This document shows, one piece after another, positions 1 to 11,716 of a DNA stretch of 64,000 nucleotides. The position numbers were made by a program, and so were the translations under genes. Where the stretch lies: assembly GCF_964656455.1 (NCBI RefSeq), contig NC_135715.1:148669935-148733934 (forward strand). The letters run 5' to 3'. This DNA is from Halichoerus grypus. Lineage: Eukaryota; Chordata; Mammalia; Carnivora; Phocidae. A model generated the notes under the pieces. It was given only the letters and a program-made list of their open reading frames with translations. It was not told the origin of the DNA and did no database searches. Positions within the stretch are counted from its first letter, which is position 1; each line of letters begins with the position of its first letter.

Positions 1-1200
1 CTAGTCATCAAAAGGAAGCAGGGTTAGAGATAGGGTTCAGCCAAGTTAACTGCCTGCTAGAAACAAAAACCAGCAAATAAAAAAAAAATCAATAGTCTTC
101 TGAGAAACAGAATAGACTCTATTGTCTCTATCACATCCAATGTCTAAGGGTTCAGGATACAATTGAAAATTATTGAACACACAGAGAAACAGGAAAATGT
201 GGCCAATACTCAACAAAATGGAAATTCTAGAATTAAAAAATTACAATTACTGAAATATAAAAATTAATCAGAGGGCTTATGAGCGATCAGAAATGACAAA
301 CTATGGGTTGGTAAGTCTGACAATAGAGCAATAATATTGATTCAGTCTGAAGAATAAGGAGGAAAAAAAATTAGAAAACAATTAAGAAAGTCTCAGGGAC
401 ATGTCTAAGAGTATCAAGAGTTCTATTCTGCATGTCCCAGGAGAGAAAAGAAAGAAACTGGAACAGAAAAAGTATTTGAAAAAAATTATGGCCAAAATAT
501 TTCCGAATTTATTTTTAAAAATTGCAAATTGAAAAATCTTAGCAAACCAAAGAAAGATATATCTGAGAGGCTTTCCAGTTCCACAAGTAAAGAGCTTGGA
601 AATCACCACTTTGTCCTAACAGTAAGTAAAAAGCAAGACTGAACATCAACAACTCCTCTTGAATCTTTAAGAAAAGAAAGGACACAGGGAAAAACACTGC
701 CCCAAGATTAGAAAGAAAGATGCAAGGACAGGGAGTCATGGCTCCCAAACAGACTGAAACAGGCACGCATGACCTGAAACTACCCAGGAAATGGTGCCAG
801 GGTAAGAACACCCAAACTCTAAGTGATGAATGGCTGAAGGCCTAGCATCGGCAACTCTGAAAGTTGAAAACCTCAAGAGGACCAGTCAAAGGGAGGACTC
901 CGTCAAAAGGAGGACCCCACAATCCTATTAGATTCACCCCCAGCTGCTCAACCAATTCCCACAGTAAATATCAGAGAATAATCCGCTCCTGTTTCCAGCT
1001 GGGGCAGAGAACACAATCATTTTGAAATACATCAGAGCACTCTCGTTCTTAAGAAAGCCTGCCCTCAGGGGAAACTAGTTAACCAGAGCCTAATATTTGG
1101 TGCATGATCCTAGCTTAACTGACCTGGGGAAGGGTAATGTGTTCATAAAAAGTGGCATACTCTCCTGTCATTAAAGTTAAGTAGCAAGTGAATAAAAATT
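1..1200 (+). mobile_element. Old L1/HAL1-like LINE remnant
   Basis: A-rich sense-strand sequence holds phrases typical of old L1 or half-L1 (HAL1) elements, such as AACAGGAAAATGTGGCC near 190, GGACACAGGGAAAAACACTG near 680 and TGGTGCCAGGGTAAGAACAC near 793. No long frame survives; the only frames are short antisense ones. The 5' edge lies outside the window and the 3' edge is gradual. Membership in an old L1 lineage is an inference from wording, and the exact subfamily cannot be fixed. Confidence 0.5.
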
Positions 1201-1233
1201 CAAATAGAAAGATGATCTTAAAAAAATAAATTG

Positions 1234-1425
1234 GAGGCACCTGAGTGGCTCAAGTCGGTTAAGTGTGTCTCACTCTTGATTTCAGCTTCTGTGGTGATCT
1301 CAGAGTTGTGAGATCCCAGCATGGAGCCTACTTAAGATTCTCTTCCTCTCTCTGCCCCCACCCCTTGCTCTTGTGCACAAGCACGTGTGTGATCTCTCTC
1401 TCTCAAACAATAAAAAATTAAAAAT
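1234..1425 (+). mobile_element. Can-SINE (tRNA-derived)
   Basis: Diverged SINE: head GGCACCTGAGTGGCTCA, central GTGATCTCAGAGTTGTGAGA, CT-rich stretch, and an A-rich tail. AAATAAATTG flanks it on both sides (1224-1233 and 1426-1435), a 10-bp target-site duplication. The higher divergence marks an older copy than those at 11.5 or 54 kb. Confidence 0.85.
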
Positions 1426-1570
1426 AAATAAATTGAAAAAGCAAGTTAAAATATTATTTCATTTTTATGAAAAAAAGTGCCAAATGAGTGTATATGTAAA
1501 AAGTTTAAAAAATTATAGTGCTTTCAATTGCTTATCTCTAAGCAATAAGATTATGGGCTTATTTTGTTTT

Positions 1571-1725
1571 TAAAAAGATCTTTTTTTATTTTTTTTAGGG
1601 GGGGAGGGGCAGAGAGAGAGGGAGAGAGAGAATCTTAAGCAGGCTCCATCTCACAACTCTGAGATCATGACCTGAGCCAAAATGAACAGTTGGACATCTA
1701 ACCGACTGAACCAACCAGGCGCCCC
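1571..1725 (-). mobile_element. Can-SINE, minus strand
   Basis: Read on the minus strand it starts GGGGCGCCTGGTTGGTTCAG and ends in a CT-rich run and poly(A), seen here as poly(T) from about 1581. It is short for the family, with part of the middle missing. Imperfect TTATTT-TTTTTAA flanks at about 1558-1573 and 1726-1742 look like its target-site duplication. Confidence 0.8.
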
Positions 1726-3218
1726 TTTATTTCCTATTTTTAATGAATCATTATTAATGTACTTATTTTATAAGAGAAATAAGTGAAACAAAATCATTGT
1801 TCTTTTTTTAAAAACAAACTATAAGCCTGTGAAGGTATATTGAGTTTACAGATTAATCCAGGGAAAAACTCCTAAAAAATCCTACTTCAAACAATTAACA
1901 TCTGATATGCCCTGGCCCAAGTAATTAAAAGTATTTTTCTAATAATTAAGCTTAGTTCAATCTAGGCTTTCGATTATCCATTTGGAAGCATGCGTAATTG
2001 GGAATTGATTAGATATATTATATGTAACATACATATAAGTACATATGATATGTAATAGATGCATTCTGTGAATCATATATTGTTTATATATACAACATAA
2101 CATATGCATGCATATACATATCTTTGCATGTGTGTAATTTACCAAAAATTTCAACAAATAATGATTTTCAAATCTGCTTGTAAAAACACTGTAGGTCAGA
2201 AATTAGATTATTTCCTTATTTATAATTTCAAACACTCCTGCCAGCCCTATATAGAAGTAAATAAACTTATTCTTGGTTCATTGATTTCCCTCAAAGTGAA
2301 ACAACTACTATTGTTTCATGGCTCAGAACAAGGTTACTCATGGGAAATTCCATGTAATCAGCTAGTAAGTAGCACTTACTCTGAATTAGAGCCTAGGGAA
2401 TTAATTAGTGACCAATCAAGTAAATTTTACTGTACTCAAATTGCCAGGATTGATTTGTTCTAATTTAATACATGAGTACATCAACACCTCCTCAAACAGA
2501 GCTCTAGAGCCAGCAGTTCATTATTAGGTATTATGTAGAATCATCACCAACCCTCAAAACAACAGGAAATGGCATCTTCAGAAATGACTGCTAACAAGAT
2601 TCCCATTGTGTCTGCAAGACAGACTTGATGGTTGCTCATTTCCATTCTGGTCTCAGCTATGAAAACAAGAGCAACAGTGTAAGAAAATATTCTTTCTCCA
2701 TTAATACTTTTAATAGATAGTCATGAACAGAATGTTGGTAGAAATACAAACTTTAAAGGTGCTTCTGGGAAGGGCTCAGAAAGAAATTAGGAAAAAATGT
2801 CATTTGAAACTGGAGGAAAGGTGATCTTTGTTATATAGTCACAGACAACCTGGCTGAACGTGCCTTACTGTTGTGTAGAAAGCAGAACTTGTAGGTGATG
2901 AACTTAGATATTTAGCTGAGGGGAATTCAAGGAACATGTTGAAGGTGTGGCCTAGATTCTTCTTGTTGCAAATAGTAAAATATAAGAACAAGATAAATTG
3001 AGAAACGAAATGTTAAGCAAAAAGGAACCAGCTTTTGTTAATTTGGAAAATTTTCAGCCTATCCAAATTACAGAAGACACTAATATTAAATTCACTGCTA
3101 GGAAAGTGTGCTCCAGAGAGAAGACCAAGCATGTGGCTGGACAAGCATTTAATGAAGAAATTAGATATGTGACTCTATACATCCATTCAACCATCTCAAC
3201 AAAAGCTAGGAATCATGA

Positions 3219-3290
3219 CGGGATAATCCAAGAGGGATCTGTGGAGGATAGAGATGGGATAATTTAAGAAATATCTGTGGAAGACTTTTT
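3219..3290. repeat. Two-copy imperfect tandem repeat, ~36 bp
   Basis: GGGATAATCCAAGAGGGATC followed by TGTGGAGGATAGAGAT recurs at once as GGGATAATTTAAGAAATATC followed by TGTGGAAGAC. It is a local duplication inside the MaLR internal region, too diverged to be recent. Confidence 0.6.
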
Positions 3291-3482
3291 TGTCTAATGC
3301 CATGAATCCCCATGACATATACAGAAGACCCATAAGGTTTCAGAGAATGTTGTATCAGTAAAAATACTTCCAGCTTGGACTGAAAGGGACAGGGACAAGA
3401 CAAAATGAAAGGAGAGAATGTGGATGGACTTCCAAAATTCTATAGTAGGAAACAGTCTGATATTGCTACTCAGGTACAAACA

Positions 3483-3993
3483 TGTTGGGAATGGCCAGCA
3501 GTCCCTGTACCGAGGGATGAAAGATTACTCCAAACTTTGCTGTAAAGGAGAGAAGGCAAGGGGGTCAACGTTCAGAGATGAAGACCCTTTGCTCTTCTTT
3601 GCTCTCGCTTTTATTGGTCCTTCAGGATAATCACACATCCTATCACTGTTTCTCAAGCACGTGACGTGTGACAAGGGGTCTTACTGGAACTAGGACGATC
3701 TGTTTATGGGAAAGATATGATATGCTAATCTGCATGTTCTACGAGTTCTGCTAAACATGGCCTAAGGGACAATGCATACATCTCTTAGATCACAGGGTGG
3801 CTGTTTGGGCTAAGAGAGCTTTGGGGAAGGCAACTTCTGGCGGCATTCCTACGGCAGAGTGGTCACGCGGGCCTCGGCATTCCAAAGGCCTAAGCCCTTC
3901 TCCAAAACCTTCCCTGCCCTCAGTGGCCTCTGTGTTACATTTTAGCTAGCCAGGTATTATGGCTGATATCGTGCTCTACATTAAACCCCAACA
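3483..3993 (-). mobile_element. Solo LTR, copy 1 of a three-copy family
   Basis: On the minus strand the element starts TGTTGGGGTTTAATGTAGAG and ends CCATTCCCAACA, so it has TG...CA termini. CAAACA lies immediately outside both ends (3477-3482 and 3994-3999), a perfect 6-bp target-site duplication. Near its 3' part is CCAATAAAAGC, a likely poly(A) signal, followed by a CT-rich U5 with GCAAAGTTTGGAGTAATCTT. The length is 511 bp and no internal region is attached, so this is the recombined remnant of a provirus. Related copies lie at 28890 and 46640. A 6-bp duplication is usual for betaretrovirus-like (class II) ERVs; the class is inferred only from that. Confidence 0.85.
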
Positions 3994-4021
3994 CAAACAT
4001 GTACTATCCTTCAAGAAAAAT

Positions 4022-4083
4022 GAAGAATGACATAGAAGAATGAGCCACAGGCGAAGAATGACACAGAAGAATGAGCCACAGGC
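4022..4083. repeat. 31-bp tandem duplication
   Basis: The 31-bp unit GAAGAATGACATAGAAGAAT + GAGCCACAGGC is present twice head to tail (4022-4052, 4053-4083) with one T/C difference. It lies in the MaLR internal region just past the solo LTR. Confidence 0.85.
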
Positions 4084-4748
4084 ATAGGGGCCCACAGAGA
4101 CATGAGCACAAAGGCCTGTAGAGCTACAATTCCAAAGCAAAGGTCAGAAGCATGTGTATAGATACAGAAGTTGGAGGCGCAGACACACAAGAAGTAGAGA
4201 CCTACTGAGCCACCAGAGGCTTATGAAGCCGCTCTGGGGACCGAGACTGTGGAGCAGTCTGAGTGCAAAGGGCTGTGGAGCTGTAGTAGATCTAGACAAC
4301 AGAGCTGGGGGCCCAGAGGGCAGACCTTGAACCACAAGGCATTATTCCCAGTCCTAGACATCTAATAGACTTTGGCTGCTGGGTTTTGGATTTGCTTGGG
4401 ACCAGTGACGCCTTTATTCCTTCTATGTTCTCCATTTTGGAATAGTAATGTTTATAACTGTTATCACATCCCTATCCCATCATTGTATCTTAGAAGTAGA
4501 TAGCTTGTTTTCTAGGTCCACAGATGGAGAGGACTTTTGCTCCAGGATGAATCCTATCCAGTGTGTCACTCATACTTGATTTTGATGATATAGAGGATGA
4601 CATTTGGGACTTTTGAACTGATGATATTTAAATGAGATTTTGGACTTAGAGTTAATGCCGTATTATGTTGAAACTTTGGGGAATGTTGGGATAGAATGGA
4701 TGTATTTTGTATAATAAAATGTAAATTTGGGAGGCCTAGAGGGTGGAC

Positions 4749-5174
4749 TGTAATAGATGAGTGGTGACTCCAAAAGGTATTTTCACATCCTTATCCCGAG
4801 ACCCTATAAATGTTACTTCATTGGAAAAGGGGTCTTTGCAGATGTAATTAAATTAAGGATCTTGGATAAAAAACTCATCTAGATTATCTGAATGAGTCTT
4901 AAATCCAATAACAAGTATCCATACAAGTGATGCACTAAGGAGGAAACAGTGTGACCATTGAAACTGAGATTGAAGAGATGTAGCCACAAGTCAGGGAGCA
5001 CCTGGAGCCACCAGGTGGAAGAAGCAAGGAATAGATTCCTCTCCTAGAGCATTTGGAGTTCATGTAACTTTGTTGACATCTTGATTTGACTCCAGATTGA
5101 GAGAATAAATTTCTGTTATTTTAAGCCACCAAGTTTGTGATAATTTATTGCAGCAGCCCTAGGAAACTAATATA
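4749..5174 (+). mobile_element. MLT1-type LTR (ERVL-MaLR), 3' LTR
   Basis: Contains the MaLR hallmarks in order: GGTCTTTGCAGATGTAATTA, TCCAATAACAAGT, GATGTAGCCACAAG, CACCTGGAGCCACCAG, GAATAAATTTCTGTTATTTT, AAGCCACCAAGTTTGTG and a terminal CCCTAGGAAACTAATA. It directly follows MaLR internal sequence, so it is the 3' LTR of that element. AATAAA at about 5104 is the old poly(A) signal. Confidence 0.8.
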
Positions 5175-8100
5175 ATACTGTGGTCCTTGACTGGGAACTA
5201 GGGGAAAGGAAGTCTCCTTTTTTTGGTCATGCACTCCATAATAGTGGGGCTTCTATCATGCTGAGTGCAGGAGTTGGTGGGGGCACAGATCATACTTGTG
5301 TCTGTGGTGGACCCAAGTGCCACATACTCTTACTAATCTTACTGAATTTTTGTAGAGTCTCTTGAATAAATGTTTTTTGTTGTTGTTATATGTCCTTAGG
5401 ACAATTTCTAGATACTTTAAATGGTTGGTGGGTTTTTTTAAAAAATAATTTTCACGAATTGTGGTTGTTTTGTTGAGGATCTGCTCTGCAAAGCTCCTCA
5501 CACTGGCATTCCAGAAGTGGATCTCCCCAAGCTTTGTGTTCATTTCTCCCTAATACAGACTAAAACAACACAAGTAAGTGAAATAGAGACGTTCAGTTAA
5601 AATAATCATATACTTTGTCAGTACATGGTCTTATTTACTCACATATATTTTAAAAAATTAAATGCAATGCTAGTGTGTTTAGTTGAAAATATGTAATTTT
5701 CTTTTCAAACTCATCTGGCAAGAACATAAAAATGCAATTTGCTTAAAATGAAGTCATTTTCAGCAGCCTTTTCAAGTATTTTTTTATTCCCAATGGTATA
5801 TTCAAAAATAGTGCGATCCTGCTCTCACAATCTTCCAAACTAGAACCCTCATATTCTTTGAGTATAGGCAAAACTGGTTGTGTTTTTTTGTTTTTTTTTT
5901 ATTTTTTTCATAAAAAAATAATCTTAGTTCTGTCTTTTTATAGTTTTTATAAGCATAGAATCTGGGATAATATTCCATCAGGGCTAAAATATGTCAGGCT
6001 TTAAAATTTTTATAATCCCAATTAAAAAGATAAAAAAATCTATATTGCCATCTGCTTGATTTTATCTAAATAATGCACATATCTTTTCAATCAGCCACCC
6101 AGAATTCTTGCATTTTAGGAACTCTTAGGAGTGTTAATATTTTATTGTCGTTTTCCAAGTCCTGCCCAGAGTGCTTTAGAAATGATTGATATTCCAGAGA
6201 ACTATGCTGAGGTATGTTATTTATCTAGTTCCTCAAAAATCAGAACTCTGCTTTCAGATCAACTCAGATCCTGAAAAATTACAAGCATAAAATATATATT
6301 ACTTACAAAAATGTTAGACATATTCTATTTTTACTAATGCCAATGATAAGAAACAAACACCTAGTGAATGTCTTTACATTTTCGGTAATATGCATTCAAA
6401 AAAATTACGTCATACAATGTTTCTTTTTCATTGCTATAACACCTCATCATCATGTAATAGTAAATTTCCGTAGATTCCCAGAAAGTAAGTGGTTCATGAG
6501 CCTTCTTAATCACACTCCTCAGTATTTAATTACATCATAGAGCTGTTAAGATTTATTAATAGCTGAAATTCATTTTGAATTTGAAGAGTGTCAACAGTCT
6601 GATCATTATTAATTTATATGGAGAAATGCAAGACACTATAAACAAAAATTGAACTCTTTCCAAGACCAGGTGCATTTTAAAAATGTAAATACAGAAATGC
6701 AGATAAAGTCTATGTTATTCTAATCTATAAAAATTGTTTTTATAAAATAATGATTTATTACTGAAAAATAAATTAGAATAATTACTAGGTATATATTTGT
6801 TCAATACAAGACTCAATGTATAAATTTTGGGCATTCTTATGTTTTGGTGATTTACATGAAGGAATAGCTTCAGAATCAACATTTCTTCTTTGTGTAATAA
6901 ATTCTAACACTCTATATCGCAAACACTCGAGAAAAATAAGCAAATGAGTAGTTGTGCCATGCTATTCATTTTGACATTTTTTTAGAAAATGTATTTATTC
7001 TGTTTATTAAAAGAAATAAAACAAAAATAACACATTAACACTAAATCAAAAATTTGAGACATAAATCATTCTGGCCTCTGAGAATCCAATTTTGAACTAA
7101 ATCTTCAATTGAATGATGAAGAGCTTTGACCTCATGACCTATGACTGAGACTGTGATAGATATACCAATATATAAAAAATCCAAGTGTATGCAGAAGTGT
7201 ATCACACATGATCAGTATTACATGTTTTCATGCAAGTATATGTATGTGTGTATTTACTTTGTATGTTGATAAATAACCCAAGTTCAAGATTACTTTTTCC
7301 TTCACTAATCAAAAATTCTCAAACATATGCTTCTTAAAAGTCTGTATTGTAACCAAACACTAATAATGCTAAAAAAATACATCTGGAGATTAACAAGAAT
7401 TTGGGTCAAAATTTTAGTTAGTATTACAATAATTAATACAGAAGTGAAGGTTTCATTTATGGGAAGAAAAGGCAGTTATTGGGCATATAATGCATAACAA
7501 CAGATGTAAAGTATTAGAAAATGCTATTGTACTATATCCATATTTACAGGGATTTCATTTTATTAAGCTCAACTGAAGGCTTAGCTATTGTTCACCTCTA
7601 GGCTTCGCCTTTAGATTGGTTTTGGAATTAATGTATATTCTGATCAATATAAATGGATCTGAAATAATGTTTTCATAGTATTTAGTCAGAGTATTATAGT
7701 CACAAATGCTGAATGAATGTTAAATAGAGGTAATTGGCATAAATTTCAACTGTGAATTCTATATAAGTAAGGTCAGTTCTAACAAAATTCATCTCTGAAC
7801 AATGAAAGTTAGTAAGAGATAGAAAAGTCATATAATTTGAGGGGCAACTTAGATTTTTTAGGGGAGTGGTATTCTCACACGATGTCTTTCTAACTTAATT
7901 TTGTGTGCATGATTGTGTATAGTAATGTGTATGCACATGAAAATTTGAGAATCACCAAACTACTAGAGTAAAAGAAAAAACAAGTGAAAGTCTCTATCCA
8001 GGTACCAGAACTTCCAAATGATCCTACCTTTAAGATAACTATTTAATCCATAATGGATAATGGAAGGAAACTATGTAGATGATTAGAGTAGGGTTCCTAC

Positions 8101-8317
8101 TAGCTTGACTTTAATATCCAACCTCTGTATCATGCAGATGCCAGAGCTTAAATAGCTCTCATGTTTCTAGAGTAAGTACGGAATGGGTACTGAATTCCCA
8201 GAGCTTGGGCTTTCTCAATGGATTTACTCTGTTATGATGTCTTAATAATTATTCCTCTTTCATCTTCATAAATGTTAGTACATTTTTTAGAGCCACCACT
8301 ATGATGTTCCTTGAACA
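5175..8317. other. Unique AT-rich DNA, no gene seen
   Basis: About 3.1 kb of AT-rich sequence without a supported exon, RNA gene or clear repeat. There is a T-rich run near 5885-5910. Open frames are all under 100 codons, lack coding-like composition and overlap each other on both strands. Ancient undetectable repeats are possible. Confidence 0.5.
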
Positions 8318-8331
8318 CACAAGGCTTTTTT

Positions 8332-9073
8332 TTTTCCTTATTATGTTCAGTTAGCCAACATTTTTTTTTTTTTTTTTTTACACGTAGCCTGAGAGGATTT
8401 TATTATGATGTGGGGAAGTTAAGAAACTTATTCTGCTATCGGCTGCAGCCTTCAGCTTTGTGAGGGACCTGTGAGGAGCCCTTTCTCCCACTTCACAAGT
8501 GAGGGGGGTGGTTGGTGGACTGGCCTTGGTCTCTCAGAGGCCGGGGCTGGAAGGTGAGCCTGCTCTTACAATTCCTCATCTGCCTCCCTGGCTTAGTCGG
8601 GGCACCCGCCTCACCACCTTCCTAAGAAGGACCCGGGCTGGGAGGAATGCATCCCCTGAGGGGGATTAAAACCCCTAAGGGACTCTTGTGGGAATCTGAG
8701 AGCTGACACAGTAAGAGAGACCTGGGACCAGGCCCCCAGTATCTGTATGCCCACGGGGACCGGGCTGACTTCATCTTTTGAGCTTCCTCAGTTCCAGGGA
8801 GCCCTGCTTATTCCTGTTTCTGTGCAGCTAACCCAAGGTGACATAGGACAAATTAGTCAGGCCCTGGCTCCAAAGAACTAAGTTTCTGGGGTCAGAATTC
8901 CTCTGTGACAGGAGCCTGGAATTCCTGACACGTCCAGAGAAAACTGCTCTCAGAGCACTTCGTCTGGCCCAGGTAGGCAGTGGCTCATTAGTTTTCGATG
9001 CAGTGTTCAACGATTCATTGGTTGTGTATAACACCCAGTGCTCATCACAGCACGTGCCCTCCTTACTGCCCAT
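8332..9073 (-). mobile_element. L1 3' end (carnivore L1), split by a retrocopy
   Basis: On the minus strand it reads GTGATGAGCACTGGGTGTTA, TACACAACCAATGAATCGTT and AAAACTAATGA, then after the inserted block GTTGGCTAACTGAACATAAT and poly(A). CACAAGGCTTTTTT flanks it at 8318-8331 and 9074-9087, a perfect 14-bp target-site duplication. It is strongly 5'-truncated: only about 120 bp of L1 itself remain, and the other ~620 bp belong to the inserted retrocopy. Confidence 0.85.
8361..8984 (-). pseudogene. Polyadenylated retrocopy of unknown source inside an L1
   Basis: This GC-richer block interrupts the L1 tail. On the minus strand it ends CATAATAAAATCCTCTCAGG, then CTACGTGT and 19 A residues (poly(T) 8361-8379), so an AATAAA signal lies about 20 nt before a poly(A) tail. 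That is the layout of a reverse-transcribed polyadenylated RNA, for example a 3' UTR or noncoding transcript. All three minus-strand frames have stops and no protein family is recognised. No duplication of the L1 target is visible; a short L1 stretch between ACTAATGA and GTTGGCTAAC seems missing. It could instead be an LTR fragment or a transcript-L1 chimera. Source gene not identified. Confidence 0.6.
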
Positions 9074-9087
9074 CACAAGGCTTTTTT

Positions 9088-9450
9088 CACTTCATGGACT
9101 TGCTGTTTCCTCCTCCTTCTGAAATATTCTTATCGATTAATCTACATAGTTCAATTTTTCTTCTTCAGCTCAAATATTATCAAAAGACCTCCCAATACCA
9201 GTCTATATATAATAGCCCTCCCCCAGCACTACCTATTTACATTCTTCATTTTATTTTCTCATAGCACTTGTTATTATCTGATGTTTACTTTTTAGTTTAT
9301 AGTTTATATCTCATACTATAATTTAAGCTCCATGTGTTCATGGATTGGCTACTTGTTTGCTGCACATTCCCAGACCTTAGTAAGTTGCCAGGGCCATAGT
9401 CAATTTTCCATAAATAATTGCAGGATGAAAGAATAAAAGAACAAATTAAA
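9088..9450 (+). mobile_element. L2 LINE 3' remnant
   Basis: Diverged sense-strand wording of an L2 3' end: TTCTTCAGCTCAAATATTAT, AAAGACCTCCC, TTTAAGCTCCATG, CATTCCCAGACCTTAGTAAG, and a closing CATAAATAATTGCAGGATGA-like stretch. No coding frame remains. Confidence 0.55.
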
Positions 9451-9669
9451 AATTGAATGTGAATTAAAAAAGACAAAGTATTATAATCTACAGTAAGTTA
9501 AGTGCATGCATTGCAACTCTACTCCCATGCATTCTCATGTGTGTTTGTGTACATGATCCTTATTGCATAGTTCATTTGAGAGCATGAAACATTTGACTCA
9601 CACCCTCAAATTCTTGTGTATTAGTCTTTTTAGTGTCAAAGAACCATTACATACCACTATATGAAGAAC

Positions 9670-9935
9670 AAAAGAATAGAGAAAATTAATGAATCTAAAA
9701 ACTTTCTTTGAAAAGATAAAATTGACAAATTTCTAGTCAGGCTAATAAAAAATAAAGGAAAGAAGACACAAATTACAATATCAGATAACAAAGGATGGTT
9801 ATGAGTGCCAAGTACATAGACATTAAAAGCATAGTTAAGAAGTACTACAAATAATTCTATGACTACAAATTCGATAACTTAGATGAAAGGGGCCAAATCT
9901 TTAGAAGATACAAACTAGCAAATATACACAAAGTT
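9670..9935 (+). mobile_element. Old L1 ORF2 fragment
   Basis: Matches the region upstream of the reverse-transcriptase core of mammalian L1 ORF2: AAAATTGACAAATTTCTAGT, AAGAAGACACAAATTAC, GACATTAAAAG and GATAACTTAGATGAAA in the expected order. Frameshifts and stops have destroyed the frame. Neither poly(A) nor a target-site duplication is visible. Confidence 0.7.
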
Positions 9936-11505
9936 AACTAAAAATCATAACATTTTATTAAATCTACATGTAATATGGACCTTCTGAGTTTCACAGCTCA
10001 TCATTAAAGTCTGTCTATAAGGGTGGGATGAATAAATCTTGTTACAAATTGGATGCAACCTTCAAGTATATGTTATGTTTTTAGGCATGAAACTGACAGA
10101 AATAGGAAGCAGAAATTATTTCCAGTGCTGGAAAAAACCTAATGCTTAAAACAATGTCTCATACAGACCTACCTAAGTGGCTAAAATTTCACCCTTAGAT
10201 GTACCTTTTGTGAATGTGCTAAAACATGAGCATTTCCAGGAGATACAACTATGCAGTAATTGGTACTTGGAGAGATAACACATTAGCCATTTCCAGTCAG
10301 TACTAATGTGGTGTAGATTAGGTTATCAGATTTTGGAAGAGGAATGAGACAGAGGATATGATTTTTGGCAAAGATGAATTAAGTAAAATAAATACAAAAG
10401 CAAAAATATGTATAGTAATTCTTCAAGTAAATTCTTTCAATGGACATTATTGCCTTCAGTCCTCCATATTTAGCTCCTATAAACATTGCATTTTGATATT
10501 GACTAATATTTTTCGAATGTACTTTTCCCTTCAGCTCACTGAATGATTTACAAACCCTTTTAAGAAGCACGGCCTCTCACCCTTCCATGTATCCTTTTAC
10601 CACTTCACCAAACTAAATCGACTCCATTCAGGTATCCCCTGAAGCTTTTTGGGTTCATTTCTTCTAAACATGGCATCCTATGATTGCTTCTAGAATGCTA
10701 TTTATCATATAGAATACAAATTAATTGGAATGAGAAACCTTGTGATTAGGGACTATATTTTGTTTTGTTTTGTTTTCATGTTAAGACCAGATCACCAAAT
10801 CCAGGATCTGAAAAAAGAAGGAGCTCAAAAATGTTTGTCGAAGAAAGAGTGAATGATTTGAGAGGGCATGAACTTTAAAAACAAGATGTGGATATTTTCT
10901 ATTTCAGGAGAAAATGGTTTGTAATAGAAAAGACAAATAGGTCTGTCATCAGAGCACACTGACAGCTAGTAAGACTAGTTTCTGCTAAAATATAAAGGCA
11001 CACAGCTTCATGGATAGCATGGTCCTAACCTTGAGCTTAACATTGATTAGAAATGGAAAAACCGCACATGAGAGTAAAATAGTTCAGAAGAGAGGAGAGA
11101 GCTTCCAGAACTAAAGCCATGAAGGCTTTCAGAGGGCAAAGTAGAAGACATATAGGTGGGGGGAAATTTGAAGAGCTAAGACAGAGACTTCATTCTTCAT
11201 CCAGAGACTGGCAAAGGCAGGATCTAAGAGTTTTGAGGAATCTACAAGGTAGAAATTCATCAATTCCAGAGCCAAAAAAAAAAAAAAAGAAAGAAAGAAA
11301 GAAAAGAATGAGGTGGTGGAAATGGTTGGGAAGGGAAAAAGGATAAATATCACAATAGAAATCTAAGCACATTCTGGAGAAGAATGAAGATCCCATAAAT
11401 CTTGGCATAACTTTCATGAAATCCTCTTTTGGACTGAAGGATGATCAGTTTTATCAGTTATCAACATAAGATTGTGTTAAACTGATTGACAACATGAAAA
11501 GAACT
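9936..11505. other. Mostly unique DNA
   Basis: No supportable gene. The part around 10560-10770 is C/T-rich and may be a worn L2 piece, but the match is weak. A (TTTTG)n run lies near 10761-10780. Confidence 0.4.
11274..11305. repeat. Poly(A)/(GAAA)n simple repeat
   Basis: Fifteen A residues run into repeated GAAA units. There is no recognisable retroposon body to its left, so it is either a free microsatellite or the tail of a decayed element. Confidence 0.9.
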
Positions 11506-11515
11506 AAAACATTCT

Positions 11516-11716
11516 AGGGGCGCCTGGGTGGCTCAGTGGTTATGTGTCTGCCTTCGGCTCAGGTCATGGTCCCAGGGTCCTGGGATCGAGCCCCGCATCG
11601 GGCTCCCTCCTCAGTGGGAAGCCTGCTTCTCCCTCTCCCACTCCCCCTGCTTGTGTTCCCTCTCTCGCTGTCTCTCTCTCTGTCAAATAAATAAAATCTT
11701 AAAAAAAAAATAAAAA
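11516..11716 (+). mobile_element. Can-SINE, young
   Basis: Near-consensus: head GGGGCGCCTGGGTGGCTCAG, body TTCGGCTCAGGTCATGGTCC, CCCCTGCTTGTGTTCCCTCT, tail AAATAAATAAAATCTT plus poly(A). The 10-bp duplication AAAACATTCT occurs at 11506-11515 and 11717-11726. The tRNA-like head holds the A/B-box promoter region of the family. Confidence 0.95.

Larger units (their letters stand above)
2480..4748 (+). mobile_element. MaLR (MLT1/MST/THE1-like) internal region, decayed
   Basis: Sense-strand text resembles the internal part of ERVL-MaLR elements: TAGATATTTAGCTGAGG near 2907, CATCTCAACAAAAGCTAGGA near 3192, and a 3' end with ATGGAGAGGACTTTTGC-like and GACATTTGGGACTTTTGA wording (4525-4620) just before the LTR. 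A chance-preserved 89-codon frame sits at 2998-3267 with no recognisable domain; MaLRs lack a pol gene. The element is interrupted by a younger solo LTR at 3483-3993. No 5' LTR is visible, so the left edge is approximate. Confidence 0.6.

Noticed and set aside
2104..2463. 119-codon frame
   Set aside because: AT-rich unique sequence, no domain, no splice or promoter context; likely chance.
8361..8984. Possible CpG island or promoter
   Set aside because: GC-rich relative to flanks, but few CpGs, and the AATAAA plus poly(A) layout explains it as a retrocopy.
11516..11590. tRNA-gene-like head of the SINEs
   Set aside because: The tRNA similarity is the SINE 5' part; no intact cloverleaf or acceptor stem is present.
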